Source of the DNA: Anaeramoeba flamelloides
Lineage: Eukaryota > Metamonada > Anaeramoebidae
Assembly (NCBI GenBank): GCA_027625915.1
Contig: JANTQA010000012.1
Location: 6,408,501 to 6,472,500 of the forward strand
DNA length: 64,000 nt
Direction: 5' to 3'
Both the position numbers and the translations under genes were made by a program. This document shows, piece after piece, positions 25,176 through 46,427 of this stretch; position 1 is the first letter of the stretch, and each line of letters begins with the position of its first letter. The notes under the pieces were generated by a model. That model saw only the letters and a list, made by a program, of their open reading frames with translations. It ran no database searches and was not told the DNA's origin.

Positions 25176-27677
25176 ACACACATATATATATACATACATA
25201 CACGCATACATATATATATACTCTTTATAGGAATTTCTTATACCTTTAAAAAAACAAGAAATTTTAGATCAAACCCAATTGTCAAAAATATTTAGCAACA
25301 TTGAAACAATATTTGGTCTCAATCAAAAATTATATGAAGGCTTTTTAGAAAGAAGAAGCAATCTTGAAACAAGAACTTGGTCTGATCTTTTTAGCAGATT
25401 TGTACCCTTTTTAAAAATTTATTCTCTCTTTATTAGCAATTATAACACTGCTCTTAAAACCCTTGAAACAAATATTTCAACGAATGAGACATTTAATAAC
25501 TTTTTAAATAAGGTACATAGTTTGGAACAATTGAATGAATTAAAAATATTTGATCTATTAATAACGCCAGTGCAACGAATACCAAGATATGTCCTTTTAA
25601 TTCGTGTAAATTAACATATTCCAATTGATTTGAAAAAAAAAAATAATAATTTTTTGATATATTTTTTTTCCTTTTGTTCTTCTTTATATTTATTACATTT
25701 CTATTTCTATTTGAATTTAACTTGAATCTTTTCTTTTTCACATATTATACCACAAACCCCACGCCCCACACCCCCCACACTCACACCCCGTGCCTTCCAC
25801 ACACAATCTTCTTTACACTTAACTTTCTTTTCGCCTTTATTTAAAATTATATTACGCAATAGGGAGTCATAAAATCGATGGATCAAAATCATAAAGAAAG
25901 AGAAGAATTTTGTAAAGTATTAAGAAAACTAAAAGAAGTTGCCAATCATGTTAACAAAATCAAATTGCTTTCTGACAATTTTCGAAAACTAATTAATTTA
26001 CAGATTAAATTGCCAAATTCTGATGAAACACTCGAAATCATTTCTGGCCGACGATTAATCAAAGAAGGGCATTTAATTGAAATCCGACATCAAAATCCAG
26101 ACATTAGTTGGGGCATTTTATTTAATGATATTTTTATTTCCGCAACGAAAATAGGGGAAAGGAAATTTGAAGCAAGGGTAATTTTGCCCATTGACGGTTT
26201 ATCAATCCGAGATCTCAAATTTTCAAAGGGCATTTCAAAGAATTTTAGTTTAACAGGGGAAAACGACACATTTATTTTCCAATGCAACAATTCGAGGATC
26301 AAAACGGAATGGATCAAAGTCTTAAAGTCCACACAGGAAGAAAACATTCAGCGGAAAAAGCTATCGATGGACGGAGTCCAATGGGCAAAGATTGAGACCC
26401 ATGGCAAGTTCCCACCAAACATTCATAACACAAAGGGCTGCATATTAAACAAACAGTTATATATATTTAGTGGGAACAGAACAAACAGTACAACAGAAAA
26501 TATGTTTACCAACCTATATATCCTAAATCTGGATAATTGGGAGTGGGAAACTAAGCATTCCATGAATGGTAGCCCGCCAACGCCGCGTTCAGGCAACACC
26601 ATGAGCCTAATTGAAGATAGGATTTTTATATTTGGTGGTATGAGCGATAAGAAAAGGTTATCTGACTTGCACATCTTTTCAATTTCCTATGATCTCTGGA
26701 TCAATAATCCAGAAACGTATGGGACGCCACCAACAAAGCGCTCTGGCCATTCTGCGTCTGTAATCAAAAACCAGCTATGGATCTTTGGGGGCAAATCCGG
26801 GGAAAGGGAATTTCTTAATGATTTATACTGCCTTGACACAACTACATTCACTTGGTATAGAGTCATCTTTGAAGGTTTCAAGCCACTGCCGAGAGCCTTG
26901 CATAGCAGCATATGCCTGGGGAAACAATTGCTAGTCTTTGGAGGCATATCCCAGGCTTCGACCTATGATGATCTATGGGTATTTGATCTCGAAAATTTTT
27001 ATTGGTATGAAGGAAACATCCAGGGGAAGCAGCCAACGGCAAAGTATTCACATTCATGCATTATAATCAATAACATGATTTGGTTTGTTGGCGGGAATTC
27101 TTTCAATAACGAAAGGGATTTAACTTTTCTAGATTTAGAAAAATTAAAGTGGAGCGTTGTACACGAAGAAGGCGAAATCCCAAATAAAAATGAAAGAATC
27201 ACCATATTATCCGATCAGTCTTTAAATGGCAATTTATTTTTTCGAACAGAACAAAACGAATCGAAAGTTTCTAATATCATTTATACTCTTGATACCATGT
27301 TTCGAAAGGGGATTTCATATCAAGAAGAAAAAAATATAGAATCTGAATATGAAATCATTGAAACAACAAAAATTAAAAGACAAATAAACGTGAAAATTAA
27401 AAGACAAATAAACTTGAAAATTAACACGAAAAATTTGAAAAATGATTTAAATTTAAATAATAATGAGCAGCCTCCACAAAATGACAAAATTGCAAACTCC
27501 AAAAAAGGCGAACAACCGAAAATTGAAAATAATAATAGTTCAACAGTTGGCGAATTTAAAAACAATACTGATGATGAAGAAAAAGCACAAGACGAAAAAA
27601 AAGTCCCAGAAATAAATGAAAATATTCAAGAAAATAACAATCATAATATCCAACAGCATAGCAATAAAAAAAAAAAC

Positions 27678-27714
<37 letters not shown>

Positions 27715-28235
27715 GTAATAATAATAAAAATAACAAAATAAAAAACCAAAATGGAAAAAGTGATCATGAAAATGAAATTGATCTGGAAATCAAACCAACA
27801 ACAAACTCGAAATCAGATTTTCAAAACAAAAATTATCGAAAAAATTCATTAACAAAACATAAAATTAAGCAGCGATCAAAAAGTGATCCAAAAGAAATTC
27901 GAGAAATGAATAAAAAAAAACAACAAATAATTGAAAAAAAAAAAAAAAACAAAAAATTCAGATTTGCAAATAATAAGAATAAAAAACTAACCAAAACTAA
28001 AGACAAAAATCAGTATCCGCCACAATTACTATTTTCGAAGCAATATTTAATAAATGTCCCAAAAATCCCTGAAAAAATTTCAAATCCGAAAAAAAATATA
28101 AAACATTCAAATTCAACATTAGAATTGTCAAATAAAAAGAGTAAAAAGTCTTCGTTGAAATCACCCAAAATGAGGGATAAGCAATCACAAAAAAGATATA
28201 GATTAAGTTGGTTTCGAAAAAATGATGAAAAATGA
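20139..28235 (+). CDS. RhoGEF: IQ motif - DH - PH - Kelch protein (4 exons, 1063 aa)
   Basis: Rho-family guanine nucleotide exchange factor. Exons: 20139-20487, 20614-20708, 25231-25605, 25863-28235; all junctions are GT-AG and keep frame (3192 nt). The start is the ATG at 20139. Residues 1-95 are Asn/Lys-rich. An IQ motif (RIQNVFRGYQTRKK, about 100-113) may bind calmodulin. The DH domain (about 125-325) shows IQEIIETEKTYVSLL, FSNIETIFGLNQKL, LITPVQRIPRYVLLIR and LRKLKEVANHVN, the classic CR1-CR3 pattern. The PH domain (about 336-433) contains LIKEGHL, WGILFNDIFI and a C-terminal KTEWIKVLK helix. About five Kelch repeats follow (about 453-708), each with a hydrophobic strand plus GG such as RIFIFGG, WIFGG and LLVFGG, forming a likely beta-propeller. 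The tail is Lys/Asn-rich with a poly-Lys run (27680-27714). Role: actin regulation with a propeller for partner binding (inferred). Confidence 0.9.
20488..20613 (+). other. Intron 1 of the RhoGEF gene (126 bp, open in frame)
   Basis: GT at 20488 and TTTTATTTTAG ending at 20613. Removal joins KKILE to EFENALTRRYL through one Pro codon. The length is a multiple of three and the intron has no in-frame stop, so retention would insert 42 mostly hydrophobic residues without breaking the reading. The AT-rich, Phe-rich translation argues that it is normally spliced. Confidence 0.7.
20874..20925. repeat. (GAAAAA)n simple repeat
   Basis: Tandem GAAAAA/GAAAA units inside RhoGEF intron 2. Confidence 0.85.
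21806..22226. mobile_element. Foldback element with ~50 bp inverted arms
   Basis: Left arm (21811-21868) contains AATTTAAATGGGATAAAATATCAACTGATTA; its near-perfect reverse complement lies at about 22169-22215. The interior has a (GAAAAT)n stretch (21982-22010) and no coding sequence. Ends and target duplication are not sharp. Confidence 0.7.
22673..23025. repeat. Hairpin array 1a (four stem-loops with shared junctions)
   Basis: Four palindromes in tandem: 22679-22750 and 22942-23006 (stem type TTTTCCAGAATTCAAAAGAAT), 22758-22831 and about 22857-22930 (T-run/AATTTAAGAAATAAA stem). Each is entered through GCCGTTAG or a close variant, and the even-numbered ones are left through GCTAGGCACTTGACGGCAC (22829-22847) or GCTAGGCACTTGGCGACAC (23007-23025). 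It abuts the 3' tail of the LINE fragment. Function unknown. Confidence 0.85.
23035..24165 (-). mobile_element. Non-LTR retrotransposon (LINE) fragment: RT to zinc-knuckle tail
   Basis: Read on the minus strand. A DPLSP block (about 24140-24155) is followed by FADDLVLI (24048-24071), the catalytic box of LINE reverse transcriptases, then a thumb-like region with ICISQLFYGLVI (about 23750-23790) and KTEAKIDQFRILIYKRR (about 23595-23645). A C-terminal CKICKK...DIDHFLWD zinc-knuckle segment follows (about 23035-23105). The reading has several stops and frame changes and is interrupted by hairpin array 1b, so it is a dead 5'-truncated copy. It lies antisense inside RhoGEF intron 2. Confidence 0.82.
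23206..23366. repeat. Hairpin array 1b, inside the LINE fragment
   Basis: Contains the third stem type (TTAGGTTTTCTTGAGTTTTCTGTTTATTTGG and relatives, 23211-23300) and ends in a doubled iteron CCTAGGCACTAGACGGCAC plus TTGACGACAC (23336-23366). It separates the post-RT region of the LINE from its zinc-knuckle tail. Confidence 0.78.
25096..25220. repeat. (CA)n/(TA)n microsatellite beside a splice acceptor
   Basis: About 90 bases of CA repeats with two interruptions, then CATA/TATA repeats, ending 10 bases before the AG of RhoGEF exon 3 (25230). It replaces the usual T-rich tract at that acceptor. Confidence 0.9.
25606..25862 (+). other. Intron 3 of the RhoGEF gene (257 bp)
   Basis: GT at 25606 and AG at 25861-25862. 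Joins ...RYVLLIR to GVIKSMDQNHKERE inside the DH domain, phase 0. It contains a C/A-rich stretch (25745-25805) unusual for this sequence. Confidence 0.82.
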
Positions 28236-29222
28236 GTCCCATTGTATAAATAAAAAAAAAATAGTTTTTTTTTTTTAAAGTTGGAATTCATGGAATTAAT
28301 TTTAAAATCGATATAGATTTATATTTATTTATGATCTTCTTTTCAAAAATTATTTCGATTTTTTTTTTATATTAATTAATTATCATCATTTTAACACCTT
28401 TTTGATTCTTAATGTATATAAGCATTTTCAAAAATAAAATTAATTATATATTATTACTCCTTATTTAGAAATATTAATGTTTTTCTTTTCAAAATTACCA
28501 ATCTGTACAATAGATTTTTTTTCTTTTTTTATCTTTAAATTTGCAGTTGTAAACCATTTCGGTAATTTTTAATTTTAAAGTAAGAAATTTCTAATATTTT
28601 ATATATTAAAATTACAACACTTCACATAACAGGATTTACCCAGTAGGTTCATTTTTCCAATTTCGAGTGTCTCAGTTTCTAAGAAATTGAATTTTTAAAA
28701 ACATTTCTTCAGTTAAATCAAGAAAAATTTAAAAGATATGAGAGTGTGATATTATTCTAGTATAATATATTTACAGATTAATTAAAAAATGGAAATAAAA
28801 ATAATTAAAAAATTGAGAAACAAAACATAAATAAAAACCATTTATTTCTTGATCTTATCTATAATATTTGTTACAATTATTTACTCTTTTTTTTGTAAAT
28901 GCTTTAACTTCTCTATGATAACTTTTTTTTTGAAAATTTTTGAGTAAATAAATACTTTTTATTACTAAATAATTAATAAAATTTATAAAATCCTATTTTC
29001 ATTTTTTAAATCGAATTCTAGATTTAGTTCAGAATATCGGATATTTTTTGAATTTTTTTTGAGAAAAATAATTGGTTCTTTTGATAATTATTTTTTTTTG
29101 CATTAAAATTATGACAAAAAAATTATACATTTGAGATCATTGAAAGTTTTCTTTTGATTTCAATTCTTTACGATAAAACTGTTTATCGGACTGATTTATA
29201 GGTGAAAAAAAGAAATAAAAAA
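28236..29222. other. Intergenic, RhoGEF 3' side to tRNA
   Basis: About 1 kb. Bases 28635-29100 are a truncated family D repeat; the remainder is AT-rich with no recognisable gene. Confidence 0.65.
28635..29100. repeat. Family D element, truncated copy D0
   Basis: Collinear with the first ~450 bases of the D copies at 29545, 43080 and 52770: CAGTTTCTAAGAAATTGAATT, TATTCTAGTATAATATATTTA, CATTTATTTCTTGATCTTATCT and TCTAGATTTAGTTC are shared. The right part of the element is missing. Confidence 0.68.
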
Positions 29223-29304
29223 CGACAGGAGCAGGATTCGAACCTGCGCTCCACGAGGGAATTTGATTTCTAGTCAAACGCCTTAACCACTCGGCCATCC
29301 TGCC
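29223..29304 (-). tRNA. tRNA-Ser(AGA)
   Basis: 82-base class II tRNA on the minus strand. Acceptor arm GGCAGGA pairs with TCCTGTC, discriminator base G. The D arm carries AGTGGTTAAGG; the anticodon stem is TTTGA/TCAAA with loop CTAGAAA, anticodon AGA (serine). A long variable arm (about TTCCCTCGTGGAG) follows, and the T arm is GCAGG-TTCGAAT-CCTGC. No intron. A run of six T on the transcribed strand follows immediately (29217-29222), a Pol III terminator. It is flanked by family D copies on both sides. Confidence 0.97.
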
Positions 29305-29544
29305 AAAAAGTACATTTAAACCTTCCACTTTTAAATTTTGAAAATTATAAGATAATATATAAAACAATGAAAAAACAATTAAAATATAATCAATTTTTTT
29401 TCCCACAAAACCTACATCTGCAGTAACAAAATCAAACTTTATTTAAAAATATCGATTTAATTTCACAGTTCATCAAAATAAAACTCAAATTAATACAAAT
29501 AATATAATTTTATCTTTACCTACAATATTTACATATTTTTTAAT

Positions 29545-31180
29545 AAGGGAGTAAGTCGATTTTTATTACAAATTATGAGTGCAATCATTTATTCAAAACA
29601 AATGATTCAAATCATTTCTCTAACCAAATATATTGATATTTTAATAAATATAGGGGTGGAATATATCCTAGTATAAATATTTTCATACCAAACTAAAAAA
29701 TGAAATTCAAAAAAAAAATGAAAAAATAGATCAAGAAAAAATAAATAAAAATCATTTATTTCTTGATCTTATCTAGACTTTTGGTACAATTCTTTATTTT
29801 TAATTTGGTTTTGTTTTTAATTCTTCAAGGAAAACACTTTTGTTTGGTAAAATATTTGTTAAAAAACAATTACTTTTTATTTCTAAAGAATTTCCCAAAT
29901 GAATTTAAAAATCCTATTTGGATTTAATTAATCTAATTCATGATTGGTCTCAGAAGTGAGGATGCTTTTTTATATTCTTATTCAGAAATAAAAGATTTCT
30001 TGGACAAATTTGTTTGATTTTATAATCATCAATTTTCGATCAAATTATAAAACCTAAAAAGTAGTCTGTATCTGATTCGAATTTTTTCTTGAATTTTTCT
30101 TTTTCATTGAGTTGAATCTTTTATAAATGTTTTCTGATTCCAAGAATTCAAAACCTTTCTTTTAATTTTTGTATTAGAATTCTTTATTTTGGCTTTGTTT
30201 GATAAAAATATTTGAAAAAAAATTTTGGAAACAAATACTTAAAAAATTGTTTTGTAAAATATTAATAAATAGTAATGCGACGAAAAGTTCAAGTTAGAAA
30301 ATGTTTGGTTTCCGTCCATATTAAGAAAATAAAGAAAACAAATCTTCAAAAATAGGATTTGATCGATTTTTTTTTTTTATATTCTTGATTTCAACAGACT
30401 TATCTATGGAAAGGTGATCTTTTGATGTTTGGTTTTCAAAAAGAAAATGTTTGTTTCAAATATACACATTCATGAGATCAATTTTTTATTTTACTCTTTG
30501 ATTAATTTCGCTCATTTATATAAACACATTTCACATGTGCAAAAAGTGATTTCTTAATACTTTAAGTTTTTTTACTAAATTTACCATATTCCAAAAACTA
30601 TAAAACTTTTCATATACACCCGGATGGGGAAGTTTTTTGTTAACGAAAATTGGAATTATAAGAGCTAAAAATTCGATTTAATTATCGAATAATTATGTTT
30701 TGGGGAAGAAAAAGAAATTAAAGAATCCAAACTATTGGTCAGAAATCAAAATTAAAAAACAACCCTAAACATAATTATTCTATTATTAAATCGAATTTTT
30801 AGCTCTTATAAACTCATTTTCGTTAACAAGAAACCTCCCCATCCGGGTGTATATGAAAAGTTTTATAGTTTTTCGAAAATGATAAATTTAGTTAAAAACT
30901 TAAAATATTAAAATATTACTTTTTTTACTTATTCTCACGATACAAAACCTAATTTAATACAACCAAAAATTTAATCAAAAAAAATGTTCAAAAAATCGAA
31001 AAATTAAAGAGTCAACTCTGAATTAATTTGGGTTCGCTTTCTTTTTATAATCAATGTTGAAAATAGTGTTTTGGTTTCAAAGTTTCAATATCTGGTGTAA
31101 CCCAAAAAATAATTTCCAGTAATGGTTACCTGGTTAAAAATTTTCAAAATGGTAAAATATACTTACTTTCTAAATTTTAA
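29545..31180. mobile_element. Family D element, copy D1, with nested foldback
   Basis: Starts near AGTAAGTCGATTTTT and ends with AAAATATACTTACTTTC, an inverted pair of the family's terminal GTAAGTACATTTT. It shares TCAAGAAAAAATAAATAAA, TTTCTAAAGAATTTCCCAAAT and ATGTTCAAAAAATCG with the other copies. The reading is interrupted by the inverted element at 30541-30929; without it the length is about 1.25 kb. Non-coding, hence non-autonomous. Confidence 0.72.
30541..30929. mobile_element. Foldback element nested in family D
   Basis: Inverted arms about 30541-30715 and 30765-30929. A 33-base block containing TTTTCATATACACCCGGATG (30598-30630) is repeated perfectly in inverse at 30836-30868, and GAGCTAAAAATTCGATTTAAT also pairs. 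Flanking D sequence (ACACATTTCACA on the left, GATACAAAACCTAATTTA on the right) joins up in D2 (44050-44075), which shows it is an insertion. Confidence 0.85.
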
Positions 31181-31689
31181 ATAATCAATTTTTCACCAAA
31201 TTATGAAAAAAACAAAGTAAAACACTCAATAAAATTCTTATTATAAACTTCACATTCTTAATAATTAAGCCTATCATTTCAAAAGGGTTAATACCAAAAT
31301 AAGATCTTTCTTAAATGAAAATATTTGAAATAGATAAAAAATATATTAATTGTACATAGTTAACATAAATATAAAAAATTACTAAAAAATATTATTAACC
31401 AATTAATTATTTTATTATCCACGATCACAAATTTTAAAAATGATAATTTTTGAATAATATTTTATTTAATTACCTTTCCAAATCTAAATAAGCAAACCAT
31501 AATAATATTTTTAAATCTTTATAAATTAATATGTCATACCATCAATAGTAACTTTTTTTAAATTTTTTAATTTCAAGATTTACTTGATAATCCTGAAATT
31601 AAAAACCGTAAGAATTGTTATTTTTGTTTTCCTTTATCTGGAACTAATTGTTTTCAAATAAATTTCTAATCTGTCAAACATTAAAAATC

Positions 31690-32140
31690 ATTACAAAAAA
31701 TTGGACAACCCCCAAAATCAAAAATAATCAAAAAAATTTTCAATTTACTACATTTTTTCCAAATGTAATATTAAACCACATTTAAGTTACCCATGATAAT
31801 TTTTTTTTATAGGTGATCATTTTTATCCAAAAAAAAAATACAAAAATAAAAAAAATAAAAAGAAATTGGTTTATCCAATATAACTGAAAGGGACTGGAAA
31901 TAAATATTGTATTTGTAAATATGTTGAAATTTCACCCACAATTATTGATCGATCAAATGTAAAGATAACCTTAAACTAATTGTAACTGATTTTTCAATTT
32001 GATAAAATTAACATTAACTGTCTTCTATTAACCATCGAAAAAATACCAGATATAACGAAACAGATTTCGTAAGTGGTAAAAGGGAAATGAAAACAAAACA
32101 AGAAAGACTAAAAATGAAATAGTCTGTAAAATTTATTTAT
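31690..32140. repeat. Family B repeat, copy B2
   Basis: Shares CCCCCAAAATCAAAAATA, TTTTTCCAAATGTAATATTAA, ATTATTGATCGATCAAATG, ATTAACCATCGAAAAAATACC and AAGACTAAAAATGAAATAGT with B4 (36726-37250). The right end is missing. Confidence 0.68.
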
Positions 32141-32449
32141 TTATTGTTTATTTATTTTGAGAATGGAGTAATTAAAGTAAATTTTTCAAATCAACAAAAG
32201 AGAAAAATAAAATTTATGAATATATATATATATATTTATTTATATATATATAAACTATTTTTCAGTAAAAGGGGCCGAGTTGTAATGGTTAAATACATGT
32301 GTTTAAAAGATTTGCATAGATATTAGAAGAAAAATTTTATTTCGGAAAATTTTCAAAATTGAAATCATTTTTTCACATTTTTGCATATTTTTACTTTTTT
32401 TTTTCGATTTTTTTTTAAAACATAATTCAGTTTAATAATTTTTTTTCTT

Positions 32450-32910
32450 GCAAGATCAATAGCCAATTGGTAAAAATGTGTTATTCTAAGGTTATTGAAA
32501 TCATGGAAATGATTGCTGAGAAATCATGTTGATTTCTATTGAATTTTATTCAATCTTTTGATTCTGATATTTGTTTAATAAATGTGAAAATTTTCCACTT
32601 CATTTTCATCTCCTTTTTTAAATAGAGACCACAAATACCAAAAAAATTCGTTTGGGGATTTGATTTGTAAAAGAAAAGTATGTAAAGTGAAGTTAAAAAT
32701 GTTTCTTATTTATTAATAAAATATCAGTAGAAGTTCAAAACGAACATTGTAGTTTTTCTCAAAATGATACTAAGAATTTGAGTTTTTCAATTTTTAAGAA
32801 AATCTATTGATTTATTAGTTTTCTTTCAGACCGATATCAACAATTCTTTGATGTGCATTATTCTGCTTATTTCTTATTTGATCTTCAGAGGCCAATTATA
32901 TAAAATAATT
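32450..32910. repeat. Dispersed repeat family C, inverted copy
   Basis: The reverse complement shares ATAATTGGCC, GAAATAAGCAGAATAATGCAC, AATCAATAGATTTTCTTAAAA and ACAATGTTCGTTTTGA with 40690-40870. Confidence 0.68.
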
Positions 32911-33180
32911 GATATATGGAAAAAATGTTGGGCCCTTTGACCTAAACAAAGTTTATATATATATATAATGAATTATATGACTAAATAGAAACTATCAGTC
33001 TCCTGAATACATATGGGGGGGTAAAACCTGATAGAATAAATAATTAATTCTTTTATTCTATTTATTAATTTTATTTTAATTTTAATTATCATTTTTAATT
33101 AGTTATATTGATTTAATTAGTTTTAAAAATTTCAGAAAAAAATAGTAAAACTGAATTCAATATTAAATTTAAGGAATAAA

Positions 33181-33376
33181 ACCAGTTCCACTTTTAAGGC
33201 ACAAACTTTCAACGAAATTTAAGGCACAAAAAAATCTCAAATTAAGGCACAAAATTTGTAAATTTTTTTTTCAACAATTAATTTTACTATAATCTGAATT
33301 GTTTACCTTAATTTGAGATTTTTATTGTGTTTAAATTTTGTTGAAAGTTTGTACCTTATAAGTGGAAATGACTGTA
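33181..33376. mobile_element. Tc1/mariner-type palindromic MITE, copy F
   Basis: Begins ACCAGTTCCACTTTTAAGGC and ends AAATGACTGTA. Arms pair through CAAACTTTCAACGAAATTTA and its partner in the right half. Well preserved. Confidence 0.85.
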
Positions 33377-34674
33377 ATGGATATTAATGGAAATGATTAT
33401 GATTGTGTACTTAATGATTATTTATAGAGAATCAAATTAAAACGAATTTTTTTTATGTAAAAAGTTGGATTTTTTATTTTTTTCATAAAAATTTTTGTTG
33501 TGGATTTTTAATTATATGTTATGGTTATTTTTCTCATAATTTAATTTTCACTAAAAATAAAAAATTGATTCAAAATCTACATTTAATAAAAAATATATTT
33601 TTTCCAAGTTTAAAATTATATATAAAATTTTTTTGAAATTAAATATTTTTTTTACTTTGTAATTTTCAAATTATTATGTTTTCTTTTTAAATTGATTTTG
33701 TACTGTTTATTCAATGATAATAATATTTTTCTTCTTCAAAGAAATAATTTCCTTTGAAAATAATTAAGAAAATATGTTGAATTTTTGTCTTTTAAAAATG
33801 AGATATATGAGATCAAATTTTTAAAAACAATAATTCATTTCTGAAAAAACGCATTACTAGTGAGTTTGACTTGTAGAACTCATAACAATTCTTCTTTTAA
33901 AATTTCAATGGTGAAAATATGTTTTTTGGAATTTGCTATTAAATTTACTCAAATATTTTTCTCAGGTTACTTCTCCTTTAACAATGAAAATAATTAGATT
34001 TGGAGTTTCTTAATTGAATGAAGAAACAATCTTGAAAAAATAGTTTTAATGCTTTGAAATCTATTAAAATAAAAAGAAAAAAATTTACAAGAATTTATAA
34101 ATACTATCTTCTATAAAATGTTATAAAATTGTTTTAATATAATTATAATTCAAGAAATAAAATATTTAAGAGAATAAAATATACATTTGAATGAAAAGAT
34201 TATTCTTAAAATATTAAAATAATCAATAAAGTTATTTGTAAAATTTAAATAAAAAGTTTAACAATTATGTGAAAAGATTAGAAAAGATACTTTTTATAAA
34301 GTTACTCGTTTTTGGGATTACTGAGATTGCCAAAATATATCAAAATAAATAATGAAAACAACAGTTACATACCAATTCAAAGATAATTTTATCCATAATA
34401 TGAAATTTAATTTTTTTAAAAAAAACTTACATTACAAAAAACTACAAATTCAATAAAATTTTAAATTTATTTTTAGGATTCTTAATCTAAACCCCAATTC
34501 AAAATTTTTAACACACCAAAATTCGATTTGTGAAAAAAAAAAAAACTTATTTAATCAATTCAAGAAGATTTACCAAATTAGAACCATTCACTAATTGAAA
34601 TGTTAACCAATCTTTATAAATTACAATATCCACAAAACAATAAATAAATAATTATCAATACAAATAAATCAAGG

Positions 34675-35030
34675 GTGTGTTAAAAATTTTGGAGAGAGTA
34701 AAACAAAAAAATACATTAGTAAATTTGTTTAAATTCTATTAGGAATATTGATCGATCAAAGGTTATTTACTACCAAATAATTTTATTTGAGTTCTTCTAT
34801 TTGGAACAACTTGACTTTAACATAATATCAATTGTTCAAAAAAATTTTGATCCAACGAAACAAATTACGTAATTCAAACAATGAAATGAAAACAAAAACT
34901 TAAAGATGAAAAAATGATTATCATATTTTTCAAAAATCAAAATTATCTCCAATTTCAATGAATTTGTATTAATGTGATTGTTTGGAACATTTTAGCTGTG
35001 TGTAAAATTTTGAATTTTAGTTTAGTTTAA
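34675..35030. repeat. Family B repeat, copy B3
   Basis: Contains GTGTTAAAAATTTTGGAGAG, AATATTGATCGATCAAAGG, AACATAATATCAATTGTTC and the end block GCTGTGTGTAAAATTTTGAATTT found in other B copies. Confidence 0.6.
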
Positions 35031-35400
35031 AGTTTCTAATCCTTGTAAAAAAAGTAAATTAGCCAACCTCCAACTATAAAAACTTTAAAATAATTTTTGG
35101 TCTAAACTCTCTTTTGGACTACTATATATTTTTTCAAATTTTAAATTTGATAAAAGTGGAAAAGTCATTTTTTGAAAAAAATTAAAAAAAAAAAATTGTA
35201 TTTTAAAGCGAAAAAGTGAGAATTTTATTATGAAAGAAAGAAAATCTAAATAGAATCTTTTAATTTTTTTTTTACTGTAAATTATTTAAATAAGAAAAAA
35301 AAAGGGCAAATAGAAATCAAATATAAGAATTTTATAAATTTTTTGTCAAAAAATGCTCTTTCCAAATTAACAAGTGAAAACTTGATAATAATTATTGTAA

Positions 35401-46427
<11,027 letters not shown>

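Larger units (their letters stand above)
20709..25230 (+). other. Intron 2 of the RhoGEF gene (4.5 kb, transposon-filled)
   Basis: Donor GTTTGT at 20709 follows ...LLDILVK; acceptor TTTATAG ends at 25230 and is followed by EFLIPLKKQE, so the DH domain resumes in phase 0. The intron contains a GAAAAA repeat (20874-20925), a foldback (21806-22226), hairpin arrays (22673-23366), a LINE fragment on the opposite strand (23035-24165) and a CA/TA microsatellite running to 10 bases before the acceptor. Other introns of this gene are 126 and 257 bp. Confidence 0.82.
29305..35400. other. Intergenic region between tRNA-Ser and the MTHFR 3' end
   Basis: About 6.1 kb of repeats: family D (29545-31180) with a nested foldback (30541-30929), family B (31690-32140, 34675-35030), an inverted family C copy (32450-32910), a (TA)n tract (32220-32253) and a mariner-type MITE (33181-33376). 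The stretch 33380-34670 is AT-rich with nothing recognisable. Confidence 0.7.

Noticed and set aside
32270-32330. GGGGCCGAGTTGTAATGGTTAAA, tRNA D-arm-like
   Set aside because: No matching acceptor, anticodon or T arm follows.
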